A model generated the notes under the pieces. That model searched no databases and was not told the origin of the DNA. It saw only the letters and a list, made by a program, of their open reading frames with translations. A stretch of DNA of 64,000 nucleotides from Doryteuthis pealeii (Eukaryota; Mollusca; Cephalopoda; Myopsida; Loliginidae): positions 60,564,643 through 60,628,642 of the forward strand of contig CM042145.1 of the NCBI GenBank assembly GCA_023376005.1. Direction: 5' to 3'. Below are positions 33,932-43,825 of this stretch, in pieces. The translations under genes and the position numbers were made by a program. Numbering within the stretch: position 1 is the stretch's first letter; each line of letters begins with the position of its first letter.

Positions 33932-34030
33932 AATTGTAACGGTTATCTTCGTTGAAAGCGTATACGGCTACCTGAACGAGACTTTGCGTTTCACAAAATA
34001 CTGATACACTTGGAGGAGTGTAACGGGAAT
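33932..34030 (+). mobile_element. SINE B 5' fragment, diverged
   Basis: CTAATTGTAACGGTTATC head, CTGAACGAGACTTTGCGTTT and ACTGATACACTTGG body words; B-box lost. Confidence 0.5.
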
Positions 34031-34158
34031 GATAACGTACCGGTACAGAGGTGTAAGAGAACCAGGTTGTGTCTTGCCTGCCGGAATCGAACTCGCATCC
34101 TTCGGAATATAAAAACAGGGGATCTAGTACACGTGCTGGATACTAATTGGAAGGTAAG

Positions 34159-34365
34159 AACGAACTCATAAGCAACGTTCTCCTATGGACGAACTATACA
34201 TGGAAGCACTAGTGTAAGCCAGTCAACAAAAGTTGCATTCACCAGATTTGTATTGACATTGGATGCCGTTTAGAGGACCCCACAAGAGCGATGATTGATA
34301 GGGACGGATGGCAAAAGAGTCAAAGGAATCTGTGCTGCTGGCACGCTTTGGTGATAATTTTTTGC
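34159..34365 (+). pseudogene. LINE L C-terminal fragment
   Basis: Plus translation with one stop: NELISNVLLWTNYTW, then CIHQICIDIGCRLEDPTRAM, IDRDGWQKSQRNLC. It aligns along its length to the 19.6 kb copy. The GRPAR motif is mutated. Confidence 0.8.
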
Positions 34366-34440
34366 GAAAATCTCTATATATGTGATTAGACATTTAAGAT
34401 TTGTATGGTTTTATGTTTAAGCAGTATGTATTTAATTTAA

Positions 34441-34684
34441 GTATTAGCTCAGTCGGTAGAGTGTTCGGCTAAAAACCGCAAGGTTCTTAGTTCTATACCG
34501 GCCCTCGCCAACTCAGCGTATGAGTAGCACAGGGATCTGTGCGGTAAAGTAAGGAGCTGATGGTAGGTGTGGCGCTCCAGCTCAGACGCAAAAACAATCT
34601 CCTTGGTCTAGCGCTAGTGAAAAGGGGATAGACTCCCTCGCTGATTGGCTGATACCGACATTAGGCCGCCCAGGCGACTAACTA
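34441..34684 (+). mobile_element. SINE A
   Basis: TTAGCTCAGTCGGTAGAGTG A-box, GTTCTATACCGG B-box, CGCCAACTCAGCGTATGAG, CTAGCGCTAGTGAAAAGGGG. The acceptor-side leader and the T-rich tail are trimmed. Confidence 0.9.
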
Positions 34685-35334
34685 ATATCTTCTAGAATGT
34701 GACCTATAGAGCGCTACGTATGGCGCAATAGTTTATAATGGTCTATAGCAAAAATATGAATTTGATTATAGATAAATAGTTTATATGTATATAACAATCG
34801 AAACATTTAACGTCGACATCTCATTTTTCAAATATTAATCATTTTTCCTCACGTTTCTTTTTTTCTCTTCTTTTATTTATTACTTTTCCACATACTGTAG
34901 GATTCATTTCCATTTCGCCCCAACATATGTCATAATATAACGGATATTTGTACAGGTAACGTTCTTGTATTTTTACATACTTTATATTTCCTTTACTGTA
35001 AGGTGGGAACGTTTTGTGTTTTTATAAATGGAAGAAGGGGCTCTTTGTTTTGACTAACGAGAAAAGAGATCCTTTGGTTTGAATTCCGAGTTTACAAATC
35101 TAAATATAGTGAAATATGCACGTGTGTCATAATTCCGCAAAATAAATTTCTACTATTTTGTCGCCAAAATCCGGACCGTCTGAATATTCCAGAATTCGCC
35201 GTGCTGGCCAGTAGCAGTCCAGCAGTCGAAGACGAGAGGTATATATCGGACCCAACATTTCATGACCACAACCATGTTTTAGTCTCCATGGTATTCAGGA
35301 GTGACACGCAAGTAAGCAATTAAAAAGAACAGTA
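34685..35334. other. Unassigned DNA
   Basis: Nothing recognised. 35150-35330 is less AT-rich and contains no open frame of note. Confidence 0.35.
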
Positions 35335-35587
35335 CACGGTTAGCTCAGTCGGTAGAGCATTCGGCTAGAAACCACAAGGTTCCTCGTTCGATACCGGTCC
35401 CCGCCAACTCAGCGTATGAGTAGCACAGGGATCTGTGCGGTAAAGTAAGGAGCTGATGGTAGGTGTGGCGCTCCACTTCAGACGCTAAAATAATCTCCTT
35501 GGTCTAGCGCTAGTGAAAAGGGGATAGACTCCCTCGCTGACTGGTTGATACCGACTTTAGGCCACCCCGACGACTTTACTTTTTACT
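35335..35587 (+). mobile_element. SINE A, full length
   Basis: ACGGTTAGCTCAGTCGGTAG, GTTCGATACCGG, AACTCAGCGTATGAGTAGC, CTAGCGCTAGTGAAAAGGGG, ending GACTTTACTTTTTACTACAA. The tail has no (TA)n here. Confidence 0.9.
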
Positions 35588-35591
35588 ACAA

Positions 35592-35805
35592 TGGAATATT
35601 CGCGGTGTAGTGGCTAACGTGCTGGACTGCCACATCATGTTAAGTGATTTTGAACTCCAGTCATGCTATAATGTTCACTTTCGGACTAATACTCTTGGGA
35701 ACGGTATGAATTCCCTATCCCGAGTTAAAGGTCAAACCTCTACTGTTCTTCTACAAGGATGGATTTGGCATTAGATAGCCCATGAAGTTTCATGTCTTTA
35801 AAAAA
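35592..35805 (+). mobile_element. B-like tRNA-headed fragment and C tail stub
   Basis: 35592-35745 has CGGTGTAGTGGCTAACG, ACTAATACTCTTGGGAACGG and a shortened body, a diverged B. 35767-35800 (GGCATTAGATAGCCCATGAA) is a decayed C terminus. Confidence 0.5.
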
Positions 35806-36405
35806 AGACCCGCCCTGTCGGCTGGGGCGTTAGAATGCACCGACTGCATCTCTGCAGATGGATAAGACTCCCCCAATGGGGCAGCCTGTTGGCCGTAGGT
35901 GGCGAGCCGTGATGCTTAAGGATAGAACCCAGGTGGATGAGCAGTTCATGACTTGCAATACTCCACTTTAACCCTATCTTGGGCTAGACGAGCGGTCGGA
36001 GAGGCCCCCTCCGATCAATCAGCTGGACATGTCAAGCCCTAGCACCTATATGATTTTCCCAGCCCTATTGCCCTTATGGCAAGCCCCAACTCCTTTTTAT
36101 CATATGGGTGCTAGAAGGCGGTGACTGAGGGTCTACATATCCTGGGAATGACGTTAAACTCTGATGGTGAGGTTCCAGTTTTGGAGGTTTGGGGAATGTG
36201 GAGCACCGCTTAATAACCGTTACTCCCTGACCCACTCTGACCCGGAGTGGTAGTACCTGTTAGGGTCCCATCTATGGGTTAAATAGAAAAAACATAAGTT
36301 TATAAACAAAATTGTATTATGAATTAAGAATGAATTTATTTAACAACTTTGTCGGCATTAAATGACCCACCGACGTTGATATGCCGTAAACCAAAACAAA
36401 CTAAA
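35806..36405 (+). repeat. Repeat C, full-length reference copy
   Basis: The most complete C: 5' block CCTGTCGGCTGGGGCG, CACCGACTGCATCTCTGCAG, CCAATGGGGCAGCCTG; middle CCTAGCACCTATATGATTTT; 3' block CACTCTGACCCGGAGTGG and CATCTATGGGTTAAATAG; terminal GGCATTAAATGACCC...GATATGCCGTAAACC plus A/C tail. No box A/B promoter is evident and no frame longer than about 85 codons. The hairpin-plus-simple tail resembles non-LTR retrotransposon 3' ends, so it could be a SINE-like passenger or a LINE 3' UTR. Confidence 0.85.
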
Positions 36406-36637
36406 CAAAAGACAAACTGTACACATACAAAAGTTAGTGCTCTCACAAAACATATTTGTACATTATTATTTATTGACAAAAATAATATATGCAAAGAAAT
36501 CATGTTTAAACTTAAACACCTCATATTTGGTTTACTATTTCCTTGTTTTATTAGAATAGATTTCAGCATTAAACTTTTTATAGCAGTTCCCGGAATACTC
36601 TTCGGCTAGAATATTAAGCTACTTGTTAATTGATTAA
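36406..36637. other. Unassigned AT-rich DNA
   Basis: Open frames on both strands here begin inside repeat C and have no domain. Confidence 0.3.
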
Positions 36638-36890
36638 TTTTAATGGCATTTCAACCCGGCTAGGTTTATTTTATGCCTAGATGTTTGTGAATTGCGTTCA
36701 TTGTATGTTCATATTTACATTATTTGTGTTTTTATTTGTTTTTATGCACTGTCCTATCAAATACGAATAATTTGCAAACCGATACATTTTACCCATTGAT
36801 GGGACCACAATAGGTACTACCAGTCCGGGTCAGAGTGGACCTTGTAGTAATTGCAATAAAAGGGGGGCTACGTTACGAATTCGTCAGACA
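36638..36890 (-). repeat. Repeat C, minus 3' part
   Basis: TAATGGCATTTCAACCCGG at the left (inverted terminus) and GATGGGACCACAATAGG, CCGGGTCAGAGTGGACC at the right. Confidence 0.75.
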
Positions 36891-37130
36891 TAAAGTAAGG
36901 TAGGGGGTAGCCTATAGTCGGCATCAACCGGACAGTGAGGATGTCAAACCTCTTTTCACAAGTGTTATAACAGAGATTGTCTTCGCATCTGATTTGGAGG
37001 GCCTCGCCTACCATCAGCTTCCCACTTTAGTGCACAGTTCCAACCTGTGTTATTTAGACGCTGACCGGTATCGAACCTGGAACCTTGTGGATCATAGCCG
37101 GATGTTCTACCGGCTGACTACGAATCCGCC
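36891..37130 (-). mobile_element. SINE A, diverged
   Basis: Minus direction: GGCGGATTCGTAGTCAGCCG head, B-box GTTCGATACCGGTC; the CAACTCAGCG block is partly deleted; tail ACCTTACTTTA. Abuts the C fragment. Confidence 0.75.
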
Positions 37131-37156
37131 ACTCATAACTTGATAAAATAGTACTA

Positions 37157-37376
37157 ATGCAGAACAGCGCGCAAGAGATAATATTAGATTACGTATTAAA
37201 AGCATTATATTTCACGGAAATACCCGAAACCTGAGACACTAGTGTTAGGCTTAGGGCTAGTATTAGTGTTAGGGTTCATGTTAATGTTAGACTACTTCGA
37301 TAATTTCCGTAATCTAATGCTATTTATACGTAAAGTTCGATTCTAATGATATTATCTCTTGCGCGCTATTCTGCAT
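37157..37376. mobile_element. MITE, 220 bp, with long TIRs
   Basis: Ends ATGCAGAACAGCGCGCAAGA and, reverse-complemented, ATGCAGAATAGCGCGCAAGA, continuing with GATAATAT and a looser TACGTAT...TTACGGAAAT pairing. The centre has TTAGGC/TTAGGG-like words. No frame. A single diverged arm recurs at 17381-17455. Confidence 0.8.
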
Positions 37377-38184
37377 ATGAACCGATAGAATTTACGCTAT
37401 CATAACGTTACAAGGTAGGATATGAGGCTACATTTGGTGAGCTTGATTTTCTCAGGGTGATCTATCCGTTCGCCCTTGTGCCAAAATGCAAAATTTTGGA
37501 AATAACTAGAGAAACCGATTCATTGTTTTATCCTTAGGTTTTTTGCTGAATCACGAGAAGTAGCAAATTAGTATATATTTTACGAGTTTCCAATGTTGAA
37601 ATTGGAAAAGAAACATGCCTGCAAGGTAAGCATTAAAAAAACTAAACTTTTGATACACAAGCAAAAAATAGACATGTTTTGTCACATAACCCACACAATT
37701 AAATATAGAGTTCTTGTCAAAAGAAAAAAAGGAAAAAAAACATATTTGCAGTAACAAGTTTTCATCTATGGAAGAACGTTGACTGAAATGTTAAGTGTGA
37801 GCGAAATTCAAACGATGAATGAATTTTCTCCAACGGGCAGCTGAAGACTTCTAAGTGAGATACGAGTTGCCTCCCTTACCAATTAAGTGTTTCCAAAGTT
37901 CAGTCAACTGCGATCTATATTGTGTTTCTCACCATGAAGGAGGAGAGGGAAAAAATGCAAGAAAAAAAAATAAACAGAATGTTTAGAAAACGTAAATGAA
38001 TTGAAAGGAAAAGAAAAATTATATAAAAAAATATATATATTTTTTTTTTCTACTTTCGAAGTTTGTTTTCGTTTTTTTAGGCATATTTGATTTTTCTATT
38101 TCAGTTCTGAGACGGTTATTGTTAAAAAAAAATAACTTTCGTCACGTTTTACAAGTCAGTCAGATATCTACAACAGACTAAAGG

Positions 38185-38189
<5 letters not shown>
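37377..38189. other. Unassigned DNA
   Basis: No repeat family recognised; a 68-codon Phe-rich minus frame (37551-37757) has no domain. Confidence 0.35.

Positions 38190-38224
<35 letters not shown>
38190..38224. repeat. (TA)n microsatellite
   Basis: TA run. Confidence 0.95.
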
Positions 38225-38225
<1 letters not shown>

Positions 38226-38430
38226 TATTTGAATAGAAGCAGTATACAACAGTATTTTTATTATTTCATTATCTTTTACTTTTTATTTATCAAATTTATT
38301 TGGAATACTCTCTCCACTAATCTCTCATATATAAGTGACTGCGGATCTATAACCAACCGTCATCGCAAAAAAATACACGTGCAATCGACTGCAATTAATC
38401 AATATCTTGATTAATCCAGTGGATTTAACC

Positions 38431-38480
38431 CTGAAGATCCTTATAGTGAAACTCGAGTAGGTTATTACTGTGTACCATTA
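38431..38480 (+). ncRNA. Hammerhead-like core of family E
   Basis: CTGAAGA (38431-38437) fits CUGANGA. GAAA (38448-38451) is followed by the palindrome CTCGAG and TA, then GGTTATTACTG, the family E flank. The 12.29 kb copy has CTTAAG at the palindrome. Stem II here is poor, so activity is doubtful; it may be a remnant. Confidence 0.35.
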
Positions 38481-38515
38481 TTATAATATATATATATATG
38501 TGTTTGTGTGTGTAT

Positions 38516-38844
38516 CCAACAGACAGGTAATTCTATTTGTGAATCTCTATATCTTCCGTATATCCAAAATGCATGCTCATGCAGACCCACACCAATAGAT
38601 TTATACAAGGATTATTTGAAATCCCTAAAATAAATAATTGATTAATCATATTCAGAGCAATATCTAGACGACCAATAAGAAAGAAAAACCTGTCATTTTG
38701 GCTATTATGAATTTATTTTAGCCGGTAACTCCATAAAATAGTCCAGTCTCGTCAGGCTACCTGACGAGACTGGGTTCATTTATGGAGATACCGACCGTAA
38801 TAAATTTTATAATAGCCAAATGACTGTTAAGTTGTTCTCTCTCG

Positions 38845-38899
<55 letters not shown>

Positions 38900-39105
38900 C
38901 CAACTGACTGGTAAGGGATGATTCTATTTGGGATTATAAAAATCTCTGTACATCCATACTGTATGCTCATGTAGGTGGAAACTTATAGATTCCTACAAGG
39001 ATTCTTATAAATCCCTAAGAGAGCTCAATATATAATAACTTTCAAAGAGAGAGAAACTTAACAAACTGTCATTTGACTATAATAAAATTATTTCGACCAG
39101 AGACT
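38516..39105 (+). repeat. Direct duplication of a ~210 bp unit
   Basis: 38516-38725 and 38899-39105 share ATTCTATTTG, ATGCTCATG, ATACAAGGAT/CTACAAGGAT, AATCCCTAA and a CTGTCATTT end. The first copy is joined to the 38.7 kb palindrome and a (TA)n run (38848-38897) separates the two. Confidence 0.7.
38692..38823. repeat. Palindrome, ~64 bp arms, 3 base spacer
   Basis: Centre GTCAGG-CTA-CCTGAC; arms carry CCAGTCTCGTCAGG, TCCATAAA and TGGCTATTAT with a few mismatches. CTGACGAGAC stands at the inner edge of the right arm. Confidence 0.85.
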
Positions 39106-39176
39106 CAATAAGAGTCTGATTTTATCAGATAGACTGAAAAAACTCAATGAGAATTCTCTCCTCTCATACGCTCACA

Positions 39177-39195
39177 TGTATATATATATATATAT
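39177..39195. repeat. Short (TA)n
   Basis: Abuts the left side of the Penelope-like fragment. Confidence 0.9.
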
Positions 39196-39196
39196 T

Positions 39197-39658
39197 AAAA
39201 TAAGTGTATTTTGGCAGCATTTTTTCTTTTATACAAGTTTTGTTGAACTGTACTGACAATTTCCCGCCTATCCTCCTTCCACTATACCCCTCCCCTTCTC
39301 ACAACTTGTGCCCTCCTCCCACAAAAAAGTCACTACTGCAATGCTCGCTCGAACCACTACCATTCCTACAACCTCCCACTACCAATTGTTATTACCTCCC
39401 ACTTCTAATTCCTTGCTACTACTCGTTCTCGTTAAAAACGAGACACGAAACCATACCATCGTTTCCTACCTGATGATGGCAAACTGTATTGCCGAAAGCG
39501 CTCGTTTTGGAACCTTTGGTGGACTTTTACACAAGTTACACCCCAACACCAAAAAGATGGCTCGAAAATTAGGGAGGATCAACCAAAAACTTGTCCGACA
39601 AGAATTGTCCGTACAGTTCAACAAAACTTGTATATATATAATGTGTGGGTGGGTATAA
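39197..39658 (+). mobile_element. Penelope-like fragment with inverted ends and ribozyme-like core
   Basis: Left arm ATACAAGTTTTGTTGAACTG (39231) and right arm CAGTTCAACAAAACTTGTAT (39614-39633) are perfect inverted repeats extending to ~36 bp. At 39470-39503: CTGATGA, T, stem GGCAA/TTGCC with a 6 base loop, GAAA, palindrome GCGC, UC. Downstream, translation gives FGGLLHKLHPNTKKMARKLG and QKLVRQELSVQFN; the 53.1 kb element has FGGLIHEFHPNIKTLARKLE. RKL is kept despite synonymous codon changes (CGA-AAA-TTA versus AGA-AAA-CTT), suggesting past coding. Penelope-like elements carry hammerheads in their terminal repeats (established knowledge); the assignment is an inference. Confidence 0.55.
39470..39503 (+). 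ncRNA. Hammerhead-ribozyme-like motif
   Basis: Core CTGATGA (39470-39476) and GAAA (39494-39497), stem II of 5 bp, stem III self-complementary GCGC, U-H as UC at 39502-39503. The upstream GTTTCC can pair with GGAAC downstream as outer stem I. One extra T between core and stem II departs from the textbook form. Confidence 0.45.
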
Positions 39659-40309
39659 TTATTGAATGACGTTGAAAATATCTGATGTTCTCTCTAAATG
39701 TTATTCTGTATTTAATAATAACTTTGGCTTCCATCTTTAACTTCAATGCGATAACGAAAATCCAGCTGGTGTGATTTTCGGTCGAACAATGATTCCCACT
39801 GATAAGCAAGAAGCCATATGCGTCCAATCGGCTTCTACTCTCTCTCTTATCTTGGCCGTTGGACATTGTCTGTCCGGAATATCAGAGTATTTTCGATAAG
39901 CAGTGAAATCTAACCCAGCTCCTCTCTCCCACAACCCGTTGGCCCGTGCCGTCGCGTCAGACTTGCTTTTCGATTGACTGACTTACAAGAGGGTCAGTGT
40001 GAGATGTTTTCTATTCTTACGGAACGGTGGTCGTGCACAATAGACACCCGGTGTATTTCAAGCTTACAGGTTCGCAATCAATCATGCCCGATTCTATAAG
40101 ACAGATGACAATCAGATGCAATGGCCTCTTCTGATTGAGAAAAAAAAGTGGAGGGTGTCTTGGCATGTTGTTGTGGTTTTTGCATGAAAGTCACAAGATT
40201 GATGTATTCTTGACGGCGTTTGTAAAGCTCACTGTTTACTTGTTTGGGTTACGCCCATTCATATGCGATGTGTTCGTAAAGTATCCAGCTATCTAGTACT
40301 AGGTTGGTT
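39659..40309. other. Unassigned DNA
   Basis: Minus frames of 82 and 63 codons overlap at 39618-39934 without recognisable domains. No repeat family seen; possibly unique sequence. Confidence 0.35.
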
Positions 40310-40925
40310 ATTTGCATGGATTTGGCATGTCGAACCGTGTTGGGTTATTTTAGACGTTTTGTTTTAATCCTTTTTAATGAGTATTCAATTTTTAAAAACT
40401 CATTTTTAAATACATTTTAAAAACTTATGTTTTTCTATTTAACCCATAAATAGGACAATAACACGTACTACCACTCCGTGTAAGTGGACCTAGGGGTAAT
40501 TGTGATGAAGGGGTACTCCACATTCCCCAGAGCTCCAGAATTGAAACTTCACCATCAGATAGAATTTAACTTCATATCCAGGAAATGAAACCCCTCATCC
40601 ACCGGCTTCTAGCACATATATTATAAAGAGGGTTGTGGCGTGCCACAATTGGTGATAGGGCTAGGGAATAATATATGTGCTAGAGCTTAGCATAACCAGC
40701 CGATTGATCGGAGGGGGTATCTCCGTCTGCCTGTCTAGCCTAAGTGAAAACCATAGCGGAGTGTTGCATGTCATGGACTGCACAGCCACCAGGGTCTCAT
40801 CCTTAAGCATCAATGGTCACCACAGGTGGCCCCCAGTGGAAGGGGAGTCATACTTTTCTGCAGAGGTGCAGTAGGTGTGTTCTAAACTCCCATCCGATAG
40901 GGCTAAGGATGTTTGGCAAGTTGTA
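40310..40925 (-). repeat. Repeat C, full length, minus
   Basis: Left terminus GGCATGTCGAACCGTGTTGG; interior GGGTACTCCACATTCCCC and CATCCTTAAGCATCAATGG; right end CATCCGATAGGGC. Pairs with 35806-36405 as the other complete copy. Confidence 0.85.
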
Positions 40926-40954
40926 GTGGCTCTTGCATAAAAGACACTAGATGG

Positions 40955-41194
40955 TTTCTTTCTGTGTAGCATGTCCTTTTTCTTATCTTTCTTTATAATA
41001 AAAACGGAATGGTCCATTTTCTAGCAGAAATGACAACACTTATAAGAATTAGGTTGATAAAGAATACCAGATAATCAGGATTTACTTTTTTGCATTTCAT
41101 TTTAGACGATTTAGGCTGTCTCATTTTTAACCAGAGTATGTTGCAAGATAATGACGGTCATAGTTTTAAGGAATACTCGTATTCAATATATAGA
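40955..41194 (-). mobile_element. Helitron-like H2, 5' half
   Basis: Minus strand: starts TCTATATATTGAATACGAGT, then ACTATGACCGTCATTATC, TTAAAAATGAGACAGCC and TTATAATAAAGAAAG. The 3' half is missing. Confidence 0.7.
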
Positions 41195-41307
41195 TTTTGA
41201 GATCTTTTAATCTTGTCAATTAAGATACCATTTCTTGAATTATTCGATATGAATTATTAAATCAAATGCTTTATCAAATATATGACAAATTAATTTCTTC
41301 TATTATG

Positions 41308-41310
<3 letters not shown>

Positions 41311-41342
<32 letters not shown>
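41311..41342. repeat. (TA)n microsatellite
   Basis: TA run; AT-rich unassigned DNA follows to 41704, where another TA run (41705-41729) begins. Confidence 0.9.
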
Positions 41343-41343
<1 letters not shown>

Positions 41344-41727
41344 GCAAGGAGAAAAGACAGGAAGAATTATATTTCCTGAATTTTATCTTTAATTTAGATA
41401 TAATTAACTTCAGTATTTAGATATAATATAATTACCTTTTAATATATGAATATAATTTAGATATATTTAGTTAATATTAAGGTCACAAGGTAGTAAATAG
41501 GAAAATACAGTGTGATGTAAATTATATATGTTACAAGTACAAAATAATTGCAAAATCACTTGGATATTTCTCTCAATTCTTCAAAGTACAAATAAACTAA
41601 TAGGTTCACAAAATATGATATAAATGTTATAAAAGTTGTAGAAATAAGTGTTATGAAGTATCTTATATATACAAGAGACGCTCCATGTCCACGCTACCCT
41701 AACTTATATATATATATATATATATAT

Positions 41728-42127
41728 ATTTGGAGGATATGTGCTTAATTGAAGTCGTACCTAATTTTGAAAATTAATTAGTTAATAATTAATGAATTTT
41801 TAGGTGGGCATATATGTTCAAATGTAAGGCTAAACGAATCGAGAAAATTTCAATCACTGAATGTACATTTCGACCTATTAAGTCTCATCAGCAAGGTTAT
41901 TTATAGACATTATGATACCTAATAGGTCGAAATGTACATTCAGGGATTGACATTTTCTCGATTCGTTTAGCCTTACATTTGAACATATATGCCCACCTAA
42001 AAATTCATTAATTATTAACTAATTAATTTTCAAAATTAGGTATGACTTCAATTAAGCACATATCCTCCAAAAATTGTCAGCTTAAAGCCATATAAAAAAA
42101 ATAAAAACATTTGTTTGTTTACTTAAC

Positions 42128-42129
<2 letters not shown>
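41728..42129. mobile_element. Head-to-head SINE D bodies forming a 153 bp-arm palindrome
   Basis: Arms 41728-41880 and 41920-42072 are reverse complements with about three mismatches (TTTAGCCTTACATTTGAAC, GACTTCAATTAAGCACATAT in each). The spacer is 39 bases. Each arm equals the body/tail of SINE D at 48524-48733, without the tRNA head; the right copy continues to GTTTGTTTACTTAACCTCA at a (TA)n. The left copy keeps the ribozyme-like core. Confidence 0.9.
41868..41891 (-). ncRNA. Hammerhead-like core in SINE D
   Basis: Minus strand: CTGATGA-GACT-TAATA-GGTC-GAAA with four paired stem positions (one G-U), followed by the palindrome TGTACA and TT. The right arm keeps only the second half. Confidence 0.4.
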
Positions 42130-42173
<44 letters not shown>

Positions 42174-42496
42174 CGTGTGTATGTGATTAAAAGTATTCAC
42201 TACCCTAAGTCCTTTAATCATCCCCTCCGCACCGCATAAACTTGCGATCTACCGTATCGTTGATGACACCTCCCCCTTTCCCTCTGCCTCCTACCTTCAT
42301 ACGCATCTTTCAGCTCCCCTTCCTTCTTCCGCCTTCCTCTCCACCTTTTCAATATATATATATATATATAAAGCAGTTCTGTTTCAAAAAAATCACTGAA
42401 GCTTTGTAAATACCGTCGAAATATTAATAGATTGAAAGTTTGTATTTTATCCACTTTGGTTCTCAACTGGTTAGTTTTTCCACAATCTGTCACTTC

Positions 42497-42541
<45 letters not shown>
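42130..42541. repeat. (TA)n arrays around a possible retroelement end
   Basis: TA runs at 42130-42172, 42354-42370 and 42500-42541. Between the last two, CACTGAAGCTTTGTAAAT...CGTCGAAATATT resembles Penelope-type termini but is unconfirmed. 42190-42350 is C-rich and unassigned. Confidence 0.8.
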
Positions 42542-42543
<2 letters not shown>

Positions 42544-42926
42544 ACTCTCTCGTCGATTTTCGACACATGAGTGTTCATCCAATGAACAACCAACACAGTG
42601 ATTTGTTTATAGTGGTGAAGGCTTGTTTTGGACGATTCCACACTTTTTGGCGCAGTCGATAGGAAAGAATTGGTGCATCAAGGAATGCCACGAACCCAAT
42701 CAACGACTGACCTCAGGAATTTTGAATTCAGAGTTATAACTCTCCTAGACTGGTTACCTACCCAAGGTTAAAGAGCCCAGTCTGTCCTACTATTTAACCC
42801 ATAGCTGGAGGGAGAATATATGGATTCATACCTTTCTCAAGGGTATTAGCGCTGAGTGAAATGCCAACAGCTTCGTCTAGGAATTGAACACGAATCGACT
42901 AGTCCATTTTCCACGACTCTAACCAC

Positions 42927-42929
<3 letters not shown>
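42541..42929 (-). mobile_element. SINE B2, full length
   Basis: Minus: tRNA-like head GTTAGTGGTTAGAGTCGTGG with GTTCAATTCCTAG, B body (GACAGACTGGGCTC), then the alternative tail shared with 11557-11740 ending in GAGAGAGTCCA and (TA)n. Confidence 0.85.

Positions 42930-42977
<48 letters not shown>
42930..42977. repeat. (CA)n-(TA)n
   Basis: Lies between the B2 head and the H1 start. Confidence 0.95.
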
Positions 42978-42978
<1 letters not shown>

Positions 42979-43594
42979 CTTATTATAATGGAGATTGTGC
43001 GCTTTTCTGTCTGTAACCGAAACTATATTACTACTCATATCACTATTCCCTTAGTTATTGACATCACATTTTCCATGATTGTATTTTTATTTAAACCTCA
43101 ATTATTAATAAAATTGTTTTACATTATTAATACTTTTAACCATGTCTACATACTGACAACATGCAATTATATTTATATATACAACAAAATAGTGGTTTAC
43201 AGTGTGAACGGGAAGGCTAATTTGCATATTGATATTTAAAATGTGATTTTATTAATTATGTGCTTAGTATTATTGATTTCTAATTGTTTGGTTTTATCTT
43301 ATTGAATATAATAAAAAATCTCTTCAATGAATCTTAAATTAACAAGAAAAAATAACTGTCATTTTATTATTTACTTCCTCTTTTAACTAGATACTTAAAT
43401 TAGAAAAAATAACAATGAAATACGAGAGTGATGGAAGAGTAAGTTTCAGTTGTTCTAATTTTTATTATGCTCCCTCTGTTTCAAATCTTTTTATCGGTAT
43501 TCTTATTTAGTTTCATTAGCCTTTCTAATTTAATATAATATTTTATTACATTAAACTTAAATACTTGCACGCGGAGGGTGCATATATTTGCTAG
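42978..43594 (+). mobile_element. Helitron-like H1, complete
   Basis: 5' TCTTATTATAATGGAGATTG; 3' GCACGCGGAGGGTGC hairpin (43567-43581) then ATATATTTGCTAG. Host junction A before TC and T after CTAG, as Helitrons insert between A and T (established knowledge). 617 bp; no long frame, so non-autonomous. Confidence 0.88.
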
Positions 43595-43825
43595 TATATA
43601 TAATCCGTATTTCATTCGTGTTACAATATTCTCGACATTTCTTATTACTTTGTTGCCAAAGCAGATGTTTTTTCCGATATAAAGACAGGTTTTATTTCTT
43701 ACATAAGTAGATATTTAGATTCAAGTTATGTCACGCAATTATAGACTATTTACTTACAACATGGCTGGTGTAGTTTGGTATACAATTATATTTAAGTCAA
43801 TGGTTTGAGCTTCTTGGCAACAACC
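43595..43825. other. Unassigned DNA
   Basis: No feature recognised. Confidence 0.35.

Noticed and set aside
37235..37295. Telomere-like TTAGGG words
   Set aside because: Irregular and few, inside a MITE; no tandem register.
42348..42500. Third Penelope-like terminus
   Set aside because: CACTGAAGC...GTCGAAATATT is suggestive, but the stem does not pair and no second copy in the window supports it.
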